NCBI GenBank assembly: GCA_025093555.1
Contig: JAIWNF010000032.1
Coordinates: forward strand, 186,001 to 250,000
Direction: 5' to 3'
Source of the DNA: Circinella umbellata
Lineage: Eukaryota > Mucoromycota > Mucoromycetes > Mucorales > Lichtheimiaceae
Length of the DNA: 64,000 bases
Part shown: positions 1 through 11,110 of the stretch, piece by piece
Layout of the letters: each line of letters begins with the position of its first letter
Numbering within the stretch: position 1 is the stretch's first letter
The notes under the pieces: model-generated
The model's input: only the letters and a program-made list of their open reading frames with translations
What the model was told of the DNA's origin: nothing
Database searches by the model: none
Position numbers and translations under genes: made by a program

Positions 1-849
1 TGGGAGGCGTTGTTTCAATCTTTATCAGTGATCAAAATCGCGTCATTGTTGGATCGACGGGTAAAGCAGGATGTTTAGATCTTTTTACAGGTGAAAAAAT
101 ATGGGTGAATAAAATGAAGGTAAATAAAATGTAGTGTTATATAATAACATGTATATATCAGTACATGTTTTTTTAAAAAAAAAAACTATTATATTTTTTG
201 TGTAGGGATGTGGATATGAAGAAGTAGGAGTGATTTGCAGTCCAAGTTATGTTATTCAACCACAACAACGACGGTTAACAGAAAATGATAATAATGTTCA
301 AACTCCACCGAAATATCATGAAAGAGATAAACTCTTAAATAAGAAACAAGTAGTGGTTTTGTGTTCAGCAGGGAAATGTTTAGGTATGAACGTAGAAACA
401 GGTGAAGGTAACTATGAGCAAAAGAAAATTAATTATTAGTTGTATTTTGAATAAGTGGAAGAAAAACATATAGTAATAATAACTAGTTATTACATTTATC
501 TTGTTTAAAAATTTAAAACTAACAATAATTAGAATTATGGCGATTTGAATGTCCCAAGGGTGGATACAGTATTCCTTCCATTCTTGTTGATCCTGAGCGT
601 GGGAGTGCAATTGTTTATGTTGGATGTGGAACACAGCTATATTGTTTAAATACGATAAATGGACAACTTCTATGGCAAGTTGAAGTTACCAAAGCTACTA
701 TGAAACGTAATTATATGACTTTGGCAACCCCCTGGAGTTCTCGGCTTGCAGCTGAAGCACATTCATCATTCAACCAATTTCCACTTGCTCAGCAGCAAAG
801 TGAAAATCGTACAGGGACAAATGTCGCAACTACTTCAGATGGATCTTGA
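1..849 (+). CDS. PQQ-like beta-propeller repeat protein, copy 1 (5' partial)
   Basis: The gene runs in from the left edge. Exons as I read them are <1-119, 206-407 and 533-849, with GT-AG introns and a TGA stop at 847-849. The protein contains short blades of the PQQ-enzyme-repeat kind, in which a TG dipeptide is followed by W a few residues later (for example LFTGEKIWVNKMK and NTINGQLLWQVEV). Copies 2 and 3 downstream (1237-2303, 8027-9207) share the same intron positions and most of the sequence, so this is one member of a tandem family. Proteins with these repeats fold as beta-propellers; some bind pyrroloquinoline quinone and many serve only as scaffolds. No signal peptide can be judged because the start is missing. 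Function is unknown. Confidence 0.8.
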
Positions 850-1236
850 GCAAATCCTGTTTTTTTTTATATGTGTATCTATATTATACCCTTTTTCAAT
901 TCACTATATACCATCGTTGCTGTAAAAAATGAAAAATGTAATTTTGTAAGCCTATGTATTAATTAACATCGGTTTTTTTTTTTTGCTAAGCAACAAATAT
1001 AATACTATTTCTTTTTTCCTATTTAAAACAGCAATAATAATCTAATTATCATTTGCCAACAATTGAACGGGTCTCGCGCTTTAGGTAGTCTTAGCTTAAC
1101 TTAGCAATGCAATAAACCATTTACAATAGTAATCTAGCCTAATTTAGGGCTCCCAAATAAATCATAAAATAAAAAAAGCAATCGACTGAGTTTTTTTTTC
1201 TTTTTCTTTTACCTTAATTTAATTTTGAAAGAGAAG
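850..1236. other. Intergenic spacer between PQQ copies 1 and 2
   Basis: This 387-base AT-rich spacer has T-runs just before the copy 2 start. It must hold the copy 1 terminator and copy 2 promoter, but I see no clear motif. Confidence 0.4.
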
Positions 1237-2303
1237 ATGACTTGGCTTAAGAGTAAAGAAGAAAAGACAGGGTTTGATAATCATTCAGACGATAATATTT
1301 CTACTATAAGTGTTGCGGGACCATCATCATTTAGTCGAAATGATATCTTATTATGTTCAACACGTGGCAACATATATGCCGTTCATAAGCATACAGGTGC
1401 TCGACTTTGGCGAGCTGATTTTCCAACAGGGTCCACATCGTTCTTCGCAAGTGGTTCAGGAGGAGGAATTGTATCGATGTTTATTACTGATGAAGATCGT
1501 GTTATTATTGCCGCAGCAGGTAAAGCAGCTGCTTTAGAACTTCTTACAGGTAAAGTATTGTGGGTGAATAAGATGAAGGTAAATATTTTACTGCTTTATT
1601 TTAACCGAGGATAAAAAACACAGAAAGCGACAAAGGATAGAAATGGGCTACAAAAAAAAATAGGAAAGCTAAAAAAAAATCACTCCTGCGTGTGCGCGCA
1701 CATGTAGGGCTTTGGCTTTGAAGAAGTAGGAGCTATTGTTACGCCTAGTCATGTTCTCAAACCACAACGTTCAACAACAGAACCATCAAACGAAAATTAT
1801 GATGCTCCTCCAGGTTATGATGCACAGAATCAAAGTAAACTCACACAAAAGCCAGTTGTTGTCTTATGTACTTCAGGACACTGTATGGGCGTGGATGTTG
1901 AAACGGGCAAAGGTAAAAGAAGTACTTTATATAACTATATATATATACTATTTATAAGCTCTCTTTCATTTCGGATAATTAACTATATTGTGGGATTACT
2001 ATAGAATTATGGCGATTTAATTGTCCTAAAGGTGGTTTCAGACTGCCCGTTGCACTAGTTGATCCAGAAGGCGGAAGCGCCACTGTTTATGTTGGTGTTG
2101 GTACACAATTATATTGTTTGGATGCAATCACGGGTGATCTTAAATGGCAAGTAAAAGTTACAAATTCTAAACTATCTTTGGGTTATATGACCCTGGCGAC
2201 GCCATGGAGTTCTCGACTTTCAGCAGAAGCACATACAGCGTTTTCTCAATTTCCAATTGCTCAATGTGAACAAATGCGTCGTCAAAACAAGTCTAGTAAT
2301 TAA
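1237..2303 (+). CDS. PQQ-like beta-propeller repeat protein, copy 2
   Basis: Three exons (1237-1578, 1708-1912, 2005-2303) give a complete protein of about 281 residues. I chose the ATG at 1237 because the product (MTWLKSKEEK) aligns with the start of copy 3 (MNWISGKDEK). The introns lie at the same codon positions as in copies 1 and 3: phase 0 after a conserved WVNKMK, and phase 1 just before ELWRF. PQQ-like repeats are visible as HKHTGARLWR, LELLTGKVLW and LDAITGDLKW. There is no signal peptide, so a cytoplasmic protein is likely. Biochemical role unknown. A Mutator-like element lies 151 bases downstream of the stop. Confidence 0.85.
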
Positions 2304-2454
2304 ATAACTGTTCTATTTTCAGGTTCAAGACCATGAATGAAGAAAGCTACGGGTTATATCATTATTGTACTATAAATAATTTATAAATTACTATTATTTT
2401 TTCTCTTTCTTTTTTTTTTGTATACCATCGATTTGATCCATGATCTTGTCAGTA

Positions 2455-2463
2455 AAAATAAAT
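2455..2463. repeat. Target site duplication of the MULE, left copy
   Basis: AAAATAAAT immediately precedes the left terminal inverted repeat and recurs exactly at 6872-6880. The sequence is AT-rich in an AT-rich genome, so chance identity is possible, but the position at both exact ends argues for a true duplication. Confidence 0.75.
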
Positions 2464-2496
2464 GGGTGCGATTTTTTTCAGGTGAAATTGAGGATT
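2464..2496 (+). repeat. Left terminal inverted repeat of the MULE
   Basis: It begins GGGTGC and contains TTTTTTCAGGTGAAATT, shared exactly with the reverse complement of 6838-6871. The same end sequence recurs in inverted orientation, degraded, near 10498-10537. Confidence 0.8.
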
Positions 2497-2645
2497 CATG
2501 CTTTTCAATCGCCGCTTAATTTGAAAAGAATAAACAGTCCGCACAGAGGAAAAACAGTCATTCTTTTGCAGTGACAATATATCTAAAAATAATAGGATAT
2601 CTACTTTGTTCATCATAGCATTTGTTCTTTTTAATACACAACAGA

Positions 2646-5600
2646 ATGTCTTTTCCACAATTTCCAAACGGTGATCAAGTCTATACTATTCCCCTTCATT
2701 ACAAAGAAGGCGAGAATAACGAACGTAATCAGCTCGTATATGATTTATTTGTTGGGTGGCAGCTTCATCAAGTCAGCGATGACAAAGGAAAGCATGGGGT
2801 TCATACCTTTTACAGAAGATGTTTGGGTGCTGTCATCTGTACCAATTGCAATACTTTGTTCAGACCAAAATCATCGAACAAACGTATTAATGAACAAGTT
2901 ACGAAGCATTGTACTAGCTGTATGATTACTTCTACTTTAAAACATGTACCTTGTGACTGTAGAATAACGTTTTACATTGGAAAATTGAAAGGTAATGTCT
3001 ATATAAAATTCTGGGTACTGAAATTAGAATGGAGTATCATTGGGATATACATACTTTGGAGTGATGTATATAGCTTAGATATGTTAATGCTTAGTTGAAT
3101 GGAGCAAGAGAATAGTTTTGCCTGAAAGCAAGCACGTTTGCTAACCCTATTACTGATCATTACAGATGGTGTAATGGTAGGTGAGATGAAACACCGGGGT
3201 ACACATACTCATGGTGAATTTATTCCGTTACATTTCACCATGGAAACGTTGGACAAAGTAGAGGAACGTGTGTTGGAATTTCCAGGCGAGAAGTCGTATG
3301 CATTAAAGATTGGTACTAGTGCTATCCGTGTGCAGAAGCCTTCCAGACCAATTAGCAACATCGACAAGAATCTTCGTAATATTGGTACTATCAAGAGACT
3401 TCGACGCAATTACCTTATGAAAAACGATCAATTGACATCGACACAGGCATCATTTGAGACAATTCATTCAGAATTTAAGGAGTTGCAAAAAGAGTTTCCT
3501 GGCTATATAAAGGCATCGAATATCGTCCCTAGCCCAATGTGCATTACATTTGGTGCTCCTGGTATTATGTATCATGCTGATTTCAAAACAAATCCTATGT
3601 TGACTGATGTCACATACAGCTGCTTCACGAAAGATTATTATTTATGTACTACTAACATTTATTTTGAAGCGTTAGACAAGTTTGCTGTTGTATTTCAAGG
3701 AGTGCTTGATGGACTTTCTAAGGATGACTTCAAGGCGTACTTCTTGTCTTTTTTCACGTCGTTTGATTTTCTGTTTGGATCTTCCGATGTTGATATTGAC
3801 ATGAATTTCTCTGGACTGGTATGTTTTATTTTTCACGGTTGGTACATTTAGATGTTGTGTTGGTGCATGAATGATAGAGAGGCAGTGTTTATATTATGGA
3901 AAACTTGTCATATATGCATATATTATATAAGAATTAGAATAGTAGCATATCATGTAAAGCAGTCGCTATTTTACAGATGTAGATAGATAGAAAAGACTAG
4001 ATATGTCGAAGATATATAGTTATAGTTTGACAAATTTATCTTTACAATAAATAAAATGACAACTTGTTTATAAATTGGATACTGTTTAATTGGATGTGAT
4101 ATTTTTTTAACTATATACTGTTGTGAGAGACTAAATTGTGAACAATTTATCTTAGGTTATGGATTATTCTCAAGCACAACGCCAAGGTTTTATCATGGCA
4201 TTTGAAGACAAATTCCCTAATAGTAACATTGCTCCGCAAACTTTGTTAAAAGGATGTTATTATCATTGGAAACAAAGCATCCAGCGAATTATCAGCAACC
4301 ATGCCATTGTACCACCAGGTTGTGATGTTGATTTCATCGACTATACCGATCAAATGTACAATGCTGCAGGAGAAAAATCATACAACTGGGCTGTTCAACA
4401 GATCCACAAAGATTATCCTAACGCAAAAAAATGGCTTGATTGGTGGACCCGCGATGAAATTGCCGGTATGATATTTAAATCGAAGGGATGGCTCAAGGAT
4501 GAGCTACAAAACCATCCTTGCCGGACATCGAATGGAGTAGAAGCACTCCATAGAGACCTCTACCGTATCGTTGAAAAAAAGAAACCGCTCATAGAAACAT
4601 TACACCAGATTTTTTCTTATTTGCGTTCCTCAGAATTGGATTTGGAGTTTGTTGACGCTGGTGGTAGAGTTGATTACAACCGAAAGAAAACAGGGTATAT
4701 AGTTATTTAGCAGTGTTCAAGTGCCAATATATATTATATACATGTCAGCCATTTATTTTTATATTATTATAATAGAAAGCAACGTCAGGTGAAGAGGTTC
4801 TTCAATGATGGCCGTGCTCCCGACACGACAAAAACTTTACTGGATCACGGTAATGTATATTATCTATTATAGTATATGAATACTCACACAGTTATATGTG
4901 CATAATTGTATAAGATCAAATGGTTTGTGCGCTAATAATTAAAATGATCTAATTAATACAGGCTTTAAGAGTAATGGTGGAAGAAAAAAGAAGATGGACA
5001 ATGAAGGAGAAGAAAATAATAAAAGTAAAAGTAAAGGTACACAGAAGATGAAGATAGAAGACGAGAACGAAAAGAAGAAAGAAGATGCGAAATCAAAGAA
5101 AGTAGAAGAGAGGAAAGCAAAGAAGGTAGAAGAGAGGAAAGCAAAGAAGGTAGAAGAGAGGAAAGCAAAGAAGGTAGAAGAGGAGAAAGCAAAGACGAAC
5201 GCAGCAGAAGAACGGAAAAGACGTGCAGAAAAACATGCGGAACGTATTAAAGAAAACAAGAAGAGGACCAAACAAGAGTCGAAGAAGAGAAAGTTGAATG
5301 ATAGCAGTAATTTTGCTAGGTGAGAAAAGGATGGTGAATGATAGGATACATGTAGTTTACAATGATGCTAACTATTCTAAATTATAACCATTAGGGAAAT
5401 GGATAACGCTCAGATGTTTAGACGTTTAGGCCTTGATGTTATTTCTTCAGATATCCTTATTGGTTGTCAATTGAATGCCGAAGATGTGTTAGGACTCTCC
5501 AATCCTAAAGGAGATGGCCATTGTGGTTGGAGAGCTAGTGCTGTTCTTCTTTACGGCAGCGAAGACCAGTATGAAATTGTGAAGATGATAATGAAACATA

Positions 5601-6064
5601 CTCTTTTGAACCACAAGGAACATTATGAACGTATGTTTAGAAAAGATGGATATGAAAATAGACTGGCGATTCTTTCGCATACAGGTCGAAGTGCAAGTCC
5701 AAGGCTTTGGTTTGATGCGTTGGACTGTCCTAGGATACTTGCAGAAGCATATAACCGACCTGTCGTTCTATATATGGTTTCATATGATCCCAATATAAAA
5801 GATAAATCGTTTAATGGGGTAACATTCTTGCCTCTCTTTTCTGAGTGTCCACACAGTGATAGCAATGATAAAGACATGGGCACTTCTGCTCCAATAGTTT
5901 TATTTTTGAATGGCAATCATTTCCAATCGATTGTGATCAAAGACGAAGCTATAAATCGAGTTATTTGGCCCGATATTTTTCCTGGACATGAGAATTTCGT
6001 TACAAAGCATGGCCTTACTACATCATGGTTAGATTTCTATCGGCCTAGATGTTTGAAATTTTAA
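2646..6064 (+). CDS. MULE transposase with GCM/WRKY-type zinc finger and C-terminal OTU cysteine protease domain
   Basis: Exons 2646-2991, 3166-3818, 4156-4694, 4776-4849, 4962-5319 and 5395-6064 join into about 879 residues without a stop. Residues about 60-125 carry a Cys/His zinc finger (CTNC, CTSC, HVPCDC, then THTH) like the WRKY-GCM1 domain known from MULEs. The MULE core follows: DVTYS has the likely first catalytic Asp, VMDYSQAQRQGF the second, and CYYHWKQSIQR matches the family's C-x2-H block; the acidic third residue lies downstream. Exon 5 encodes a basic coiled linker with four tandem KKVEERKA units. The final exon has the OTU signature PKGDGHCGWRA (Asp about 697, Cys about 700) and a C-terminal GNHFQS (His about 832), so the protease triad seems complete. 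Its role in transposition is not established; cleavage of ubiquitin-like modifiers is the obvious guess. Confidence 0.82.
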
Positions 6065-6412
6065 ATTCCTGCGAAACTTTTTATATATTTTTCTAGACAT
6101 TATCCCTCTTATTTTATTATCTACTTAGACTTATATTTATCCTTTTTTATATAGACATACATTTATTCTTTTCTTATAAACACACAATCTCTCTTTTTTA
6201 TAACATAGATTAACGAAGGCCAAGAAAGTGCCAATGAAACAGATAAGTATATTGGTTTATATATTTATGTTTATTCCAAATGTGGAGAGATACGTCCCTG
6301 TGTGTTATTATGTGTCTATCACATCATATAACTAGAAATACCAATAAAAAGGCTATGTTATCGTTGAGTATTTATTAATCGCGATATTATTATGCTTAGT
6401 GAGCAGTAAAAA

Positions 6413-6620
6413 AAACGACTAAATGCTTTTTTATGCAAAAAATCCCAAAATAAAAAAAAAAATATATAAAAAAACGACTAAGTGCTTTTTATGCAAAAAA
6501 CACACAATAAAAAAAAATATAAAAAAACGACTAAGTGCTTTTTTATGCAAAAAACACACAATAAAAAAATATATAAAAAAACGACTAAGTGCTTTTTTAT
6601 GCAAAAAATCCCAAAATAAC
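6413..6620. repeat. Subterminal tandem array of the MULE, unit about 60 bp
   Basis: About four head-to-tail units share AAAAACGACTAAGTGCTTTT followed by TATGCAAAAAA and an A/T-rich spacer. The array lies just inside the right end of the element. Subterminal repeats are typical transposase-binding regions, but that role is inferred. Long open frames here arise from the repeat and should not be annotated as genes. Confidence 0.75.
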
Positions 6621-6760
6621 AGATCACATAAAAAAACCACATAAAAAAAACCACATAAAAAAACCACATAAAAAAACCACATAAAAAAACCACATAAAAA
6701 AAATCACATAAAAAAAAAATCACATAAAAAAAAATCACATAAAAAAATCATTTTTATAAT
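6621..6760. repeat. Short tandem array of CCACATAAAAAA units at the MULE right end
   Basis: Roughly ten copies of a 12-15-bp unit, CCACATAAAAAA drifting into ATCACATAAAAAAA, follow the 60-bp array. No coding function is likely. Confidence 0.75.
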
Positions 6761-6837
6761 ACAAATATACAAGCGGAGATTGAGTTTAAAATGTTTTGTG
6801 GCAAATCACATAAAAAATATGTGGCTAGGCACATAAA

Positions 6838-6871
6838 AAATCCAAATTTCACCTGAAAAAACACGGCACCC
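6838..6871 (-). repeat. Right terminal inverted repeat of the MULE
   Basis: Read on the minus strand from 6871 it starts GGGTGCCGTG and includes TTTTTTCAGGTGAAATT, matching the left end at 2464. It is followed directly by the second AAAATAAAT at 6872-6880. Confidence 0.8.
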
Positions 6872-6880
6872 AAAATAAAT

Positions 6881-8026
6881 ATATACCATTCTTTTTTGTA
6901 TCGATGACGTAAACGATGTATTTTTATCATTTGAATTGGTATTATTTTTCCTCTGTTTAATTTTGATGCATCCATTTTTTGGTTATCGTTTAATTTTTTT
7001 TTTGTAATCTATTATGTTAATGAGTGCAAGTGTAAAACGTGGATCATGTTACTCAAAAAGTGCTCAGCAGACCATTCAATAAGCTGAAATTATGCTTAAA
7101 GTTAAAAATAGACCTGAGCGTGATTTTTGCTATGAAAATTATTAGGGATAAACTTTTTTCAGGGATCAAAATATATAACACTACATATATGATCTACATA
7201 CAATTATAATTAAGAGAACTAAGATTCGTAATAATATACTTCAATGAATCAGAATAATCTTATGTCGCATAGACATCAAAAAAGTTAGAATAGAGATTTG
7301 ATGACAGGCTGAGCACCATACAATAATATTTTTGTAACAATTTAATATATTATTGGCGTCATCTATCATTGCTAGACATAATAATATTATTAAAACCATT
7401 TTTTTTTATGATAAACAATGTCAAAAGATAAAGAAGTAAAAGGGGACATATTCTGGTAAAGGATTAAATTAGGTAACACAAGTCATGTTCCATTCTGCTC
7501 TGACGGCATCTTCCTTGAAAGCTTTTTTTCCCATAAGCTTAATAACCGAAAAACGGTAAGTTTCCATCCAAAAAGGCAACTGTGGTAACAAGTTCCGAAC
7601 ATGTATCCGAAAACTCAGATCAGGCCAATAGGAAGAAAGTTAGTTGTTTTTAGGTAATGCTCGAATCCTTTTTTTTTTCTGTTGATACTTAGTTGTATTA
7701 TTATTTGCTAGAATGCTCTCATTTAAGAAAATGATAATGTACTAATTATATTTTGTTATAAGATTTAAACAATATCAGATAAATTTCTTATAGGTTATAA
7801 GAAGAAAAATGAAAAAAAGGAAATCAAAAGTGCTCAGCCAAAAAAAGAAGTCTGTATTAAAAGGTATAAAACAAATGCACCCGAAATTGTAAATCTAAAC
7901 CAAATTAGGTAATAGTTGAGAAGAAGAAAAAGGTATTAAAGGATGGATCATTTTTTTAAAATTTTCACATCATCACATCATCTCTTTACTCTTCTTTTCT
8001 TTTTAATCTTTTTTATCTATTTCTCA
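6881..8026. other. Intergenic region between the MULE and PQQ copy 3
   Basis: This 1.1-kb AT-rich stretch presumably contains the copy 3 promoter near its right end, where pyrimidine tracts precede the ATG. AAAAGTGCTCAGC occurs twice (about 7055 and 7828). I see no gene. Confidence 0.4.
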
Positions 8027-9207
8027 ATGAATTGGATAAGTGGCAAGGACGAAAAGTCTTCATTTGATACTTCAAATGACTCTGACGGTGAATCTGTTAG
8101 TATTCATTCTACTCCATCATTTACACGTAATGATATTCTTCTTTGTGCAACTCATGGCAAGATTTATGCGATTCATAAAGACTCAGGTGCTAGACTTTGG
8201 CGAGCAAGTTATCCAACAGGTGCTGTTCCTGGAAGTACACAATTTTTTCCGACAGGTGCTATGGGTGGTGTTGTATCGATTTTTATCACAGATCAAGATC
8301 GTGTCATTGTTGGTGCAAATGGTAAAACTGCATGTATGGATTTACTTACAGGTGCTGAAAAATGGGTCAATAAGATGAAGGTAAAGACGAAAGAAAAAAA
8401 ATATATACTTGAAGTATATAATATTGGGAATGGACACGTACAGCAATGGACTGTTTGTTTGTTTGTTCTTTTCGAAAAATAAAAATACTAATGATTTGTT
8501 CTAAATATATTTAGGGTTGTGGCTATGAAGAAGTAGGCGTGATATGTACACCAAGCCGTGTTTTAAAACCACAACGTACAGAACAACAATCAAACGAAGA
8601 ATCAGAAGCTTCTCCACCTGGGTATCACGAAAGAGATGACCAAGAAGTTTTAACAGAAAAGCCCATTGTTATATCATGTACTCGTGGAAAATGTATGGGT
8701 ATTGATCTTGAAACTGGTGAAGGTATAGTAATCCTATTTCGATTGTATATTATAACGGGACGAATGAAAGGCAGCATCAATTTATGTGTGCGTGTGTGTA
8801 CATATGTATTTGTCGAATTTTTTAAAATAATAATAATCATGTTATACTCACAAAAGCGATAAATCTGTTTTATCTTTATAGAATTATGGAAATTCAATTG
8901 TCCTAAAGGTGGATTCAAAATTCCTTCGGCATTGGTTGATCCAGAAGGTGGAAGTACAACTGTATTTGTTGGATGTGGAAAACAATTATATTGTCTGGAT
9001 GCGATAACAGGAGAGCTCAAATGGCATGTAAAAATATCAAATAGTAAAATAGGACTTGGTTATATGACTATGGCAACGCCATGGAGCTCAAGATTGGCGG
9101 CTGAAGCACATACTGCATTCAGTCAATTTCCAAGTGCTCAACAGCGAAATGAAATTCGTAACCGTGAACGAAGCAATGGTGGTGGAGGTGGAGGTGGAGG
9201 TGGATAA
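8027..9207 (+). CDS. PQQ-like beta-propeller repeat protein, copy 3
   Basis: Exons 8027-8380, 8515-8722 and 8882-9207 give a protein of about 295 residues. The frame is open upstream to 7943, but that extension is a pyrimidine-rich leader coding a run of F and L; the ATG at 8027 aligns with the start of copy 2 and is preferred. PQQ-like blades are visible as HKDSGARLWR, DLLTGAEKWVN and LDAITGELKW. Intron positions match copies 1 and 2. The C-terminus ends in a run of about ten glycines encoded by a GGT/GGA microsatellite (9179-9204), absent from the other copies. Function unknown; probably a soluble propeller protein. Confidence 0.85.
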
Positions 9208-10249
9208 ATTTTATCTAATGGATTATTCACGAGAACTCTGTCACTTTTATTATTACTATTATTATTATAATTACATATAACTTTTTCTTATTGTAAAATA
9301 TTCCCAGCCTTATACTTATATTGACTAGCTTATTATTATCAACATATTGTCACAAATCATGCATCCCTTAAATAAATAAACAAATAAATGAAGATTATCA
9401 ATATCAACAACTTTAATCGTACAAAATTGTTCTTGCATTGTAGCTTTTGTAGAATATCTACACGAATTTTAATATCTTTTTTATACCCAAAAAATACTTC
9501 TATTTCATCATAGTAGATCGAGTACGTCTGAAATATGTGACAGGTAGTCGTTTGAGCCTGTCATAATCAAAGAATAATGTAGTTTATAACATCGTTGCAA
9601 ATAAAAAAATGTAATACGTCAAAGACTTCATTTTGTAGAATCATTTGGATGAAATATACAGTAAGAGGCAGGTTTTATGTCTTTCAATTTTACTATTGAA
9701 CTTTGCGGTTGCGACTGCACAAAAGTAAGCAACTGTCTGGAAAAAAAAACTCTCTTGTATACGATGGTGCTGATATTTGTGTACGTTACATTTTATAGTT
9801 TAACGTTCATACTCTGTCTCTGATGACCAAATGTGTTTCTTTTGACAATGTTAAAAAAAAGTGTCTTGATATTATTATATGATGATACATAGCACTTTGA
9901 TAGAATTTTATCTTTTGGATTGTTAACTGAAACTATTCCTGTGTATGTGGTCTCTTCTTAAGAAGGACGAGCTTAACCTATACCGTACGTTACGAGCAAC
10001 AGTATAAAAATAACATCTATATCTAATAGTCTCACATAAATAAGTTCATCAATGAATATTCACATCTTCCTCACATAGACGTATATAAAGCATTTATTAT
10101 AAATACTTTAATCAGTTGACATTTTACCAAAAAATAAAATAAAAAAAAGAAGCTCTTTAATAATTCATTTATGCATAAAATCGCTATGCGCGGTTTTCTA
10201 TAACAGCGCGGTTTACCGAAGGAGGAAATTTTTCCAAGTTACAACCACA
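9208..10249. other. Intergenic region after PQQ copy 3
   Basis: About 1 kb of AT-rich sequence with no supported gene. It should include the copy 3 terminator and possibly the lost first exon of copy 4, which I could not find. Confidence 0.35.
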
Positions 10250-10537
10250 GTTGTACCATACAGAAAAAATGATTTAGTGGTTCTTTATATGCAAGTGCAT
10301 ATAATGAAAATCTTTACAAAAAAATGGTTGAGTGGTTTCTTAATAGAGAAACATATAGTAAATAATCTTACAGAAAAACGATTAAGTGATTATCTATGCA
10401 AAAACATATAGTGAATTATCTATAAAAAAATGAAACATCTGTAAAAAATGACTGTTTTTCCTTATACTGACCGTTTATTCTTCTGCGACTGAACAGCATG
10501 AATCCTCAATTTCACCTAAAAAAAATCGCTCTATGTC
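10250..10537 (-). mobile_element. Decayed end of a related MULE
   Basis: On the minus strand this region reproduces the first 105 bases or so of the intact MULE: GTGAAATTGAGGATTCATGC is exact, followed by degraded matches through AATAAACGGTC and GGAAAAACAGTCATT. To its left are degenerate copies of the ACGACTAAGTG...TATGCAAAAA subterminal unit (for example at 10378-10405). The outermost GGGTGC is lost. It ends seven bases before the acceptor of the PQQ pseudogene, so the element seems to have entered that gene's first intron. Confidence 0.65.
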
Positions 10538-10544
10538 ATTATAG

Positions 10545-11110
10545 GGTAGTGGTACTGAATAAGTTGGTTATAATATGTACTTCGAAGCGAGCTTTTAAAC
10601 AACAACAAAACTCAATGAGAAATGAATCGTTAAATTTTATTATTATTATTATAATAATGATGATAGTGACAACAATACCCAATAAAAGTAATGTTACAAA
10701 GTCAATCCATTATATCTAGTGATTGTGTGGTGAATATAGGAAATGACGTCGAAACTGATCGATATCAATTTTTTTTAATTTTTTTTTAAAGGTCTCTCTA
10801 TAATATTCTTCCCTTTTTTATGAATTAATCATTTTGGATGATAAATGTATGATATTGAATGGAGTATATAGCGATTTGGTCATTTGATTGTTACTTAGTA
10901 GAAAACAATGAAGCTATGGCTCTAATCGATCCATCAGAGCATGGAGAGAAATAGTTTATCCGGTTGTATCATTTGTGACAGATTAGATGGAAAACATTAA
11001 AAAAATAAATTTGGATTCGAATAGATGGCATTGATAACTCTCTCTGGAATTATCGACTCGCTGATGAAATACATAACATCATGCAAATCATTTCCCAATT
11101 CCTCAAAATC
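10545..11110 (+). pseudogene. PQQ-like protein copy 4, decayed
   Basis: After an acceptor AG at 10543-10544 the DNA follows exon 2 of copy 3 base by base for long stretches (GGTAGTGGTACTGAATAAGTT against GGTTGTGGCTATGAAGAAGT), but with in-frame stops in the first codons. A second block from about 10872 follows exon 3: ATGGCATTGATAACTCTCTC corresponds to ATGGCAACGCCATGGAGCTC, and the match runs to about 11110. Exon 1 is missing on the left, where a degraded MULE end begins. Many stops and substitutions show the copy is long dead. Confidence 0.75.

Larger units (their letters stand above)
2464..6871 (+). mobile_element. Complete Mutator-like element (MULE) with OTU-protease transposase
   Basis: The 4,408-bp element is bounded by imperfect terminal inverted repeats: GGGTGCGATTTTTTTCAGG at the left end and, on the reverse strand, GGGTGCCGTGTTTTTTCAGG at the right end. 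Both continue into GTGAAATT and diverge after about 33 bases. The 9-bp sequence AAAATAAAT directly flanks both ends (2455-2463 and 6872-6880), as expected for MULEs, which usually duplicate 9-11 bp of target. Inside is one six-exon gene (2646-6064) with no internal stop. The right 450 bp is filled by two simple tandem arrays. Intact repeats, target duplication and open gene suggest a fairly recent insertion that could still be active. Confidence 0.85.

Noticed and set aside
4939..5275. Antisense frames of 60-110 codons rich in F, L and S
   Set aside because: They are the reverse of the K/E-rich repeat linker in the transposase gene.
6423..6738. Open frames of 70-86 codons on both strands
   Set aside because: They are produced by the MULE end arrays (KKRLSAFLCKK and FYVVFLCGF repeats), not by genes.
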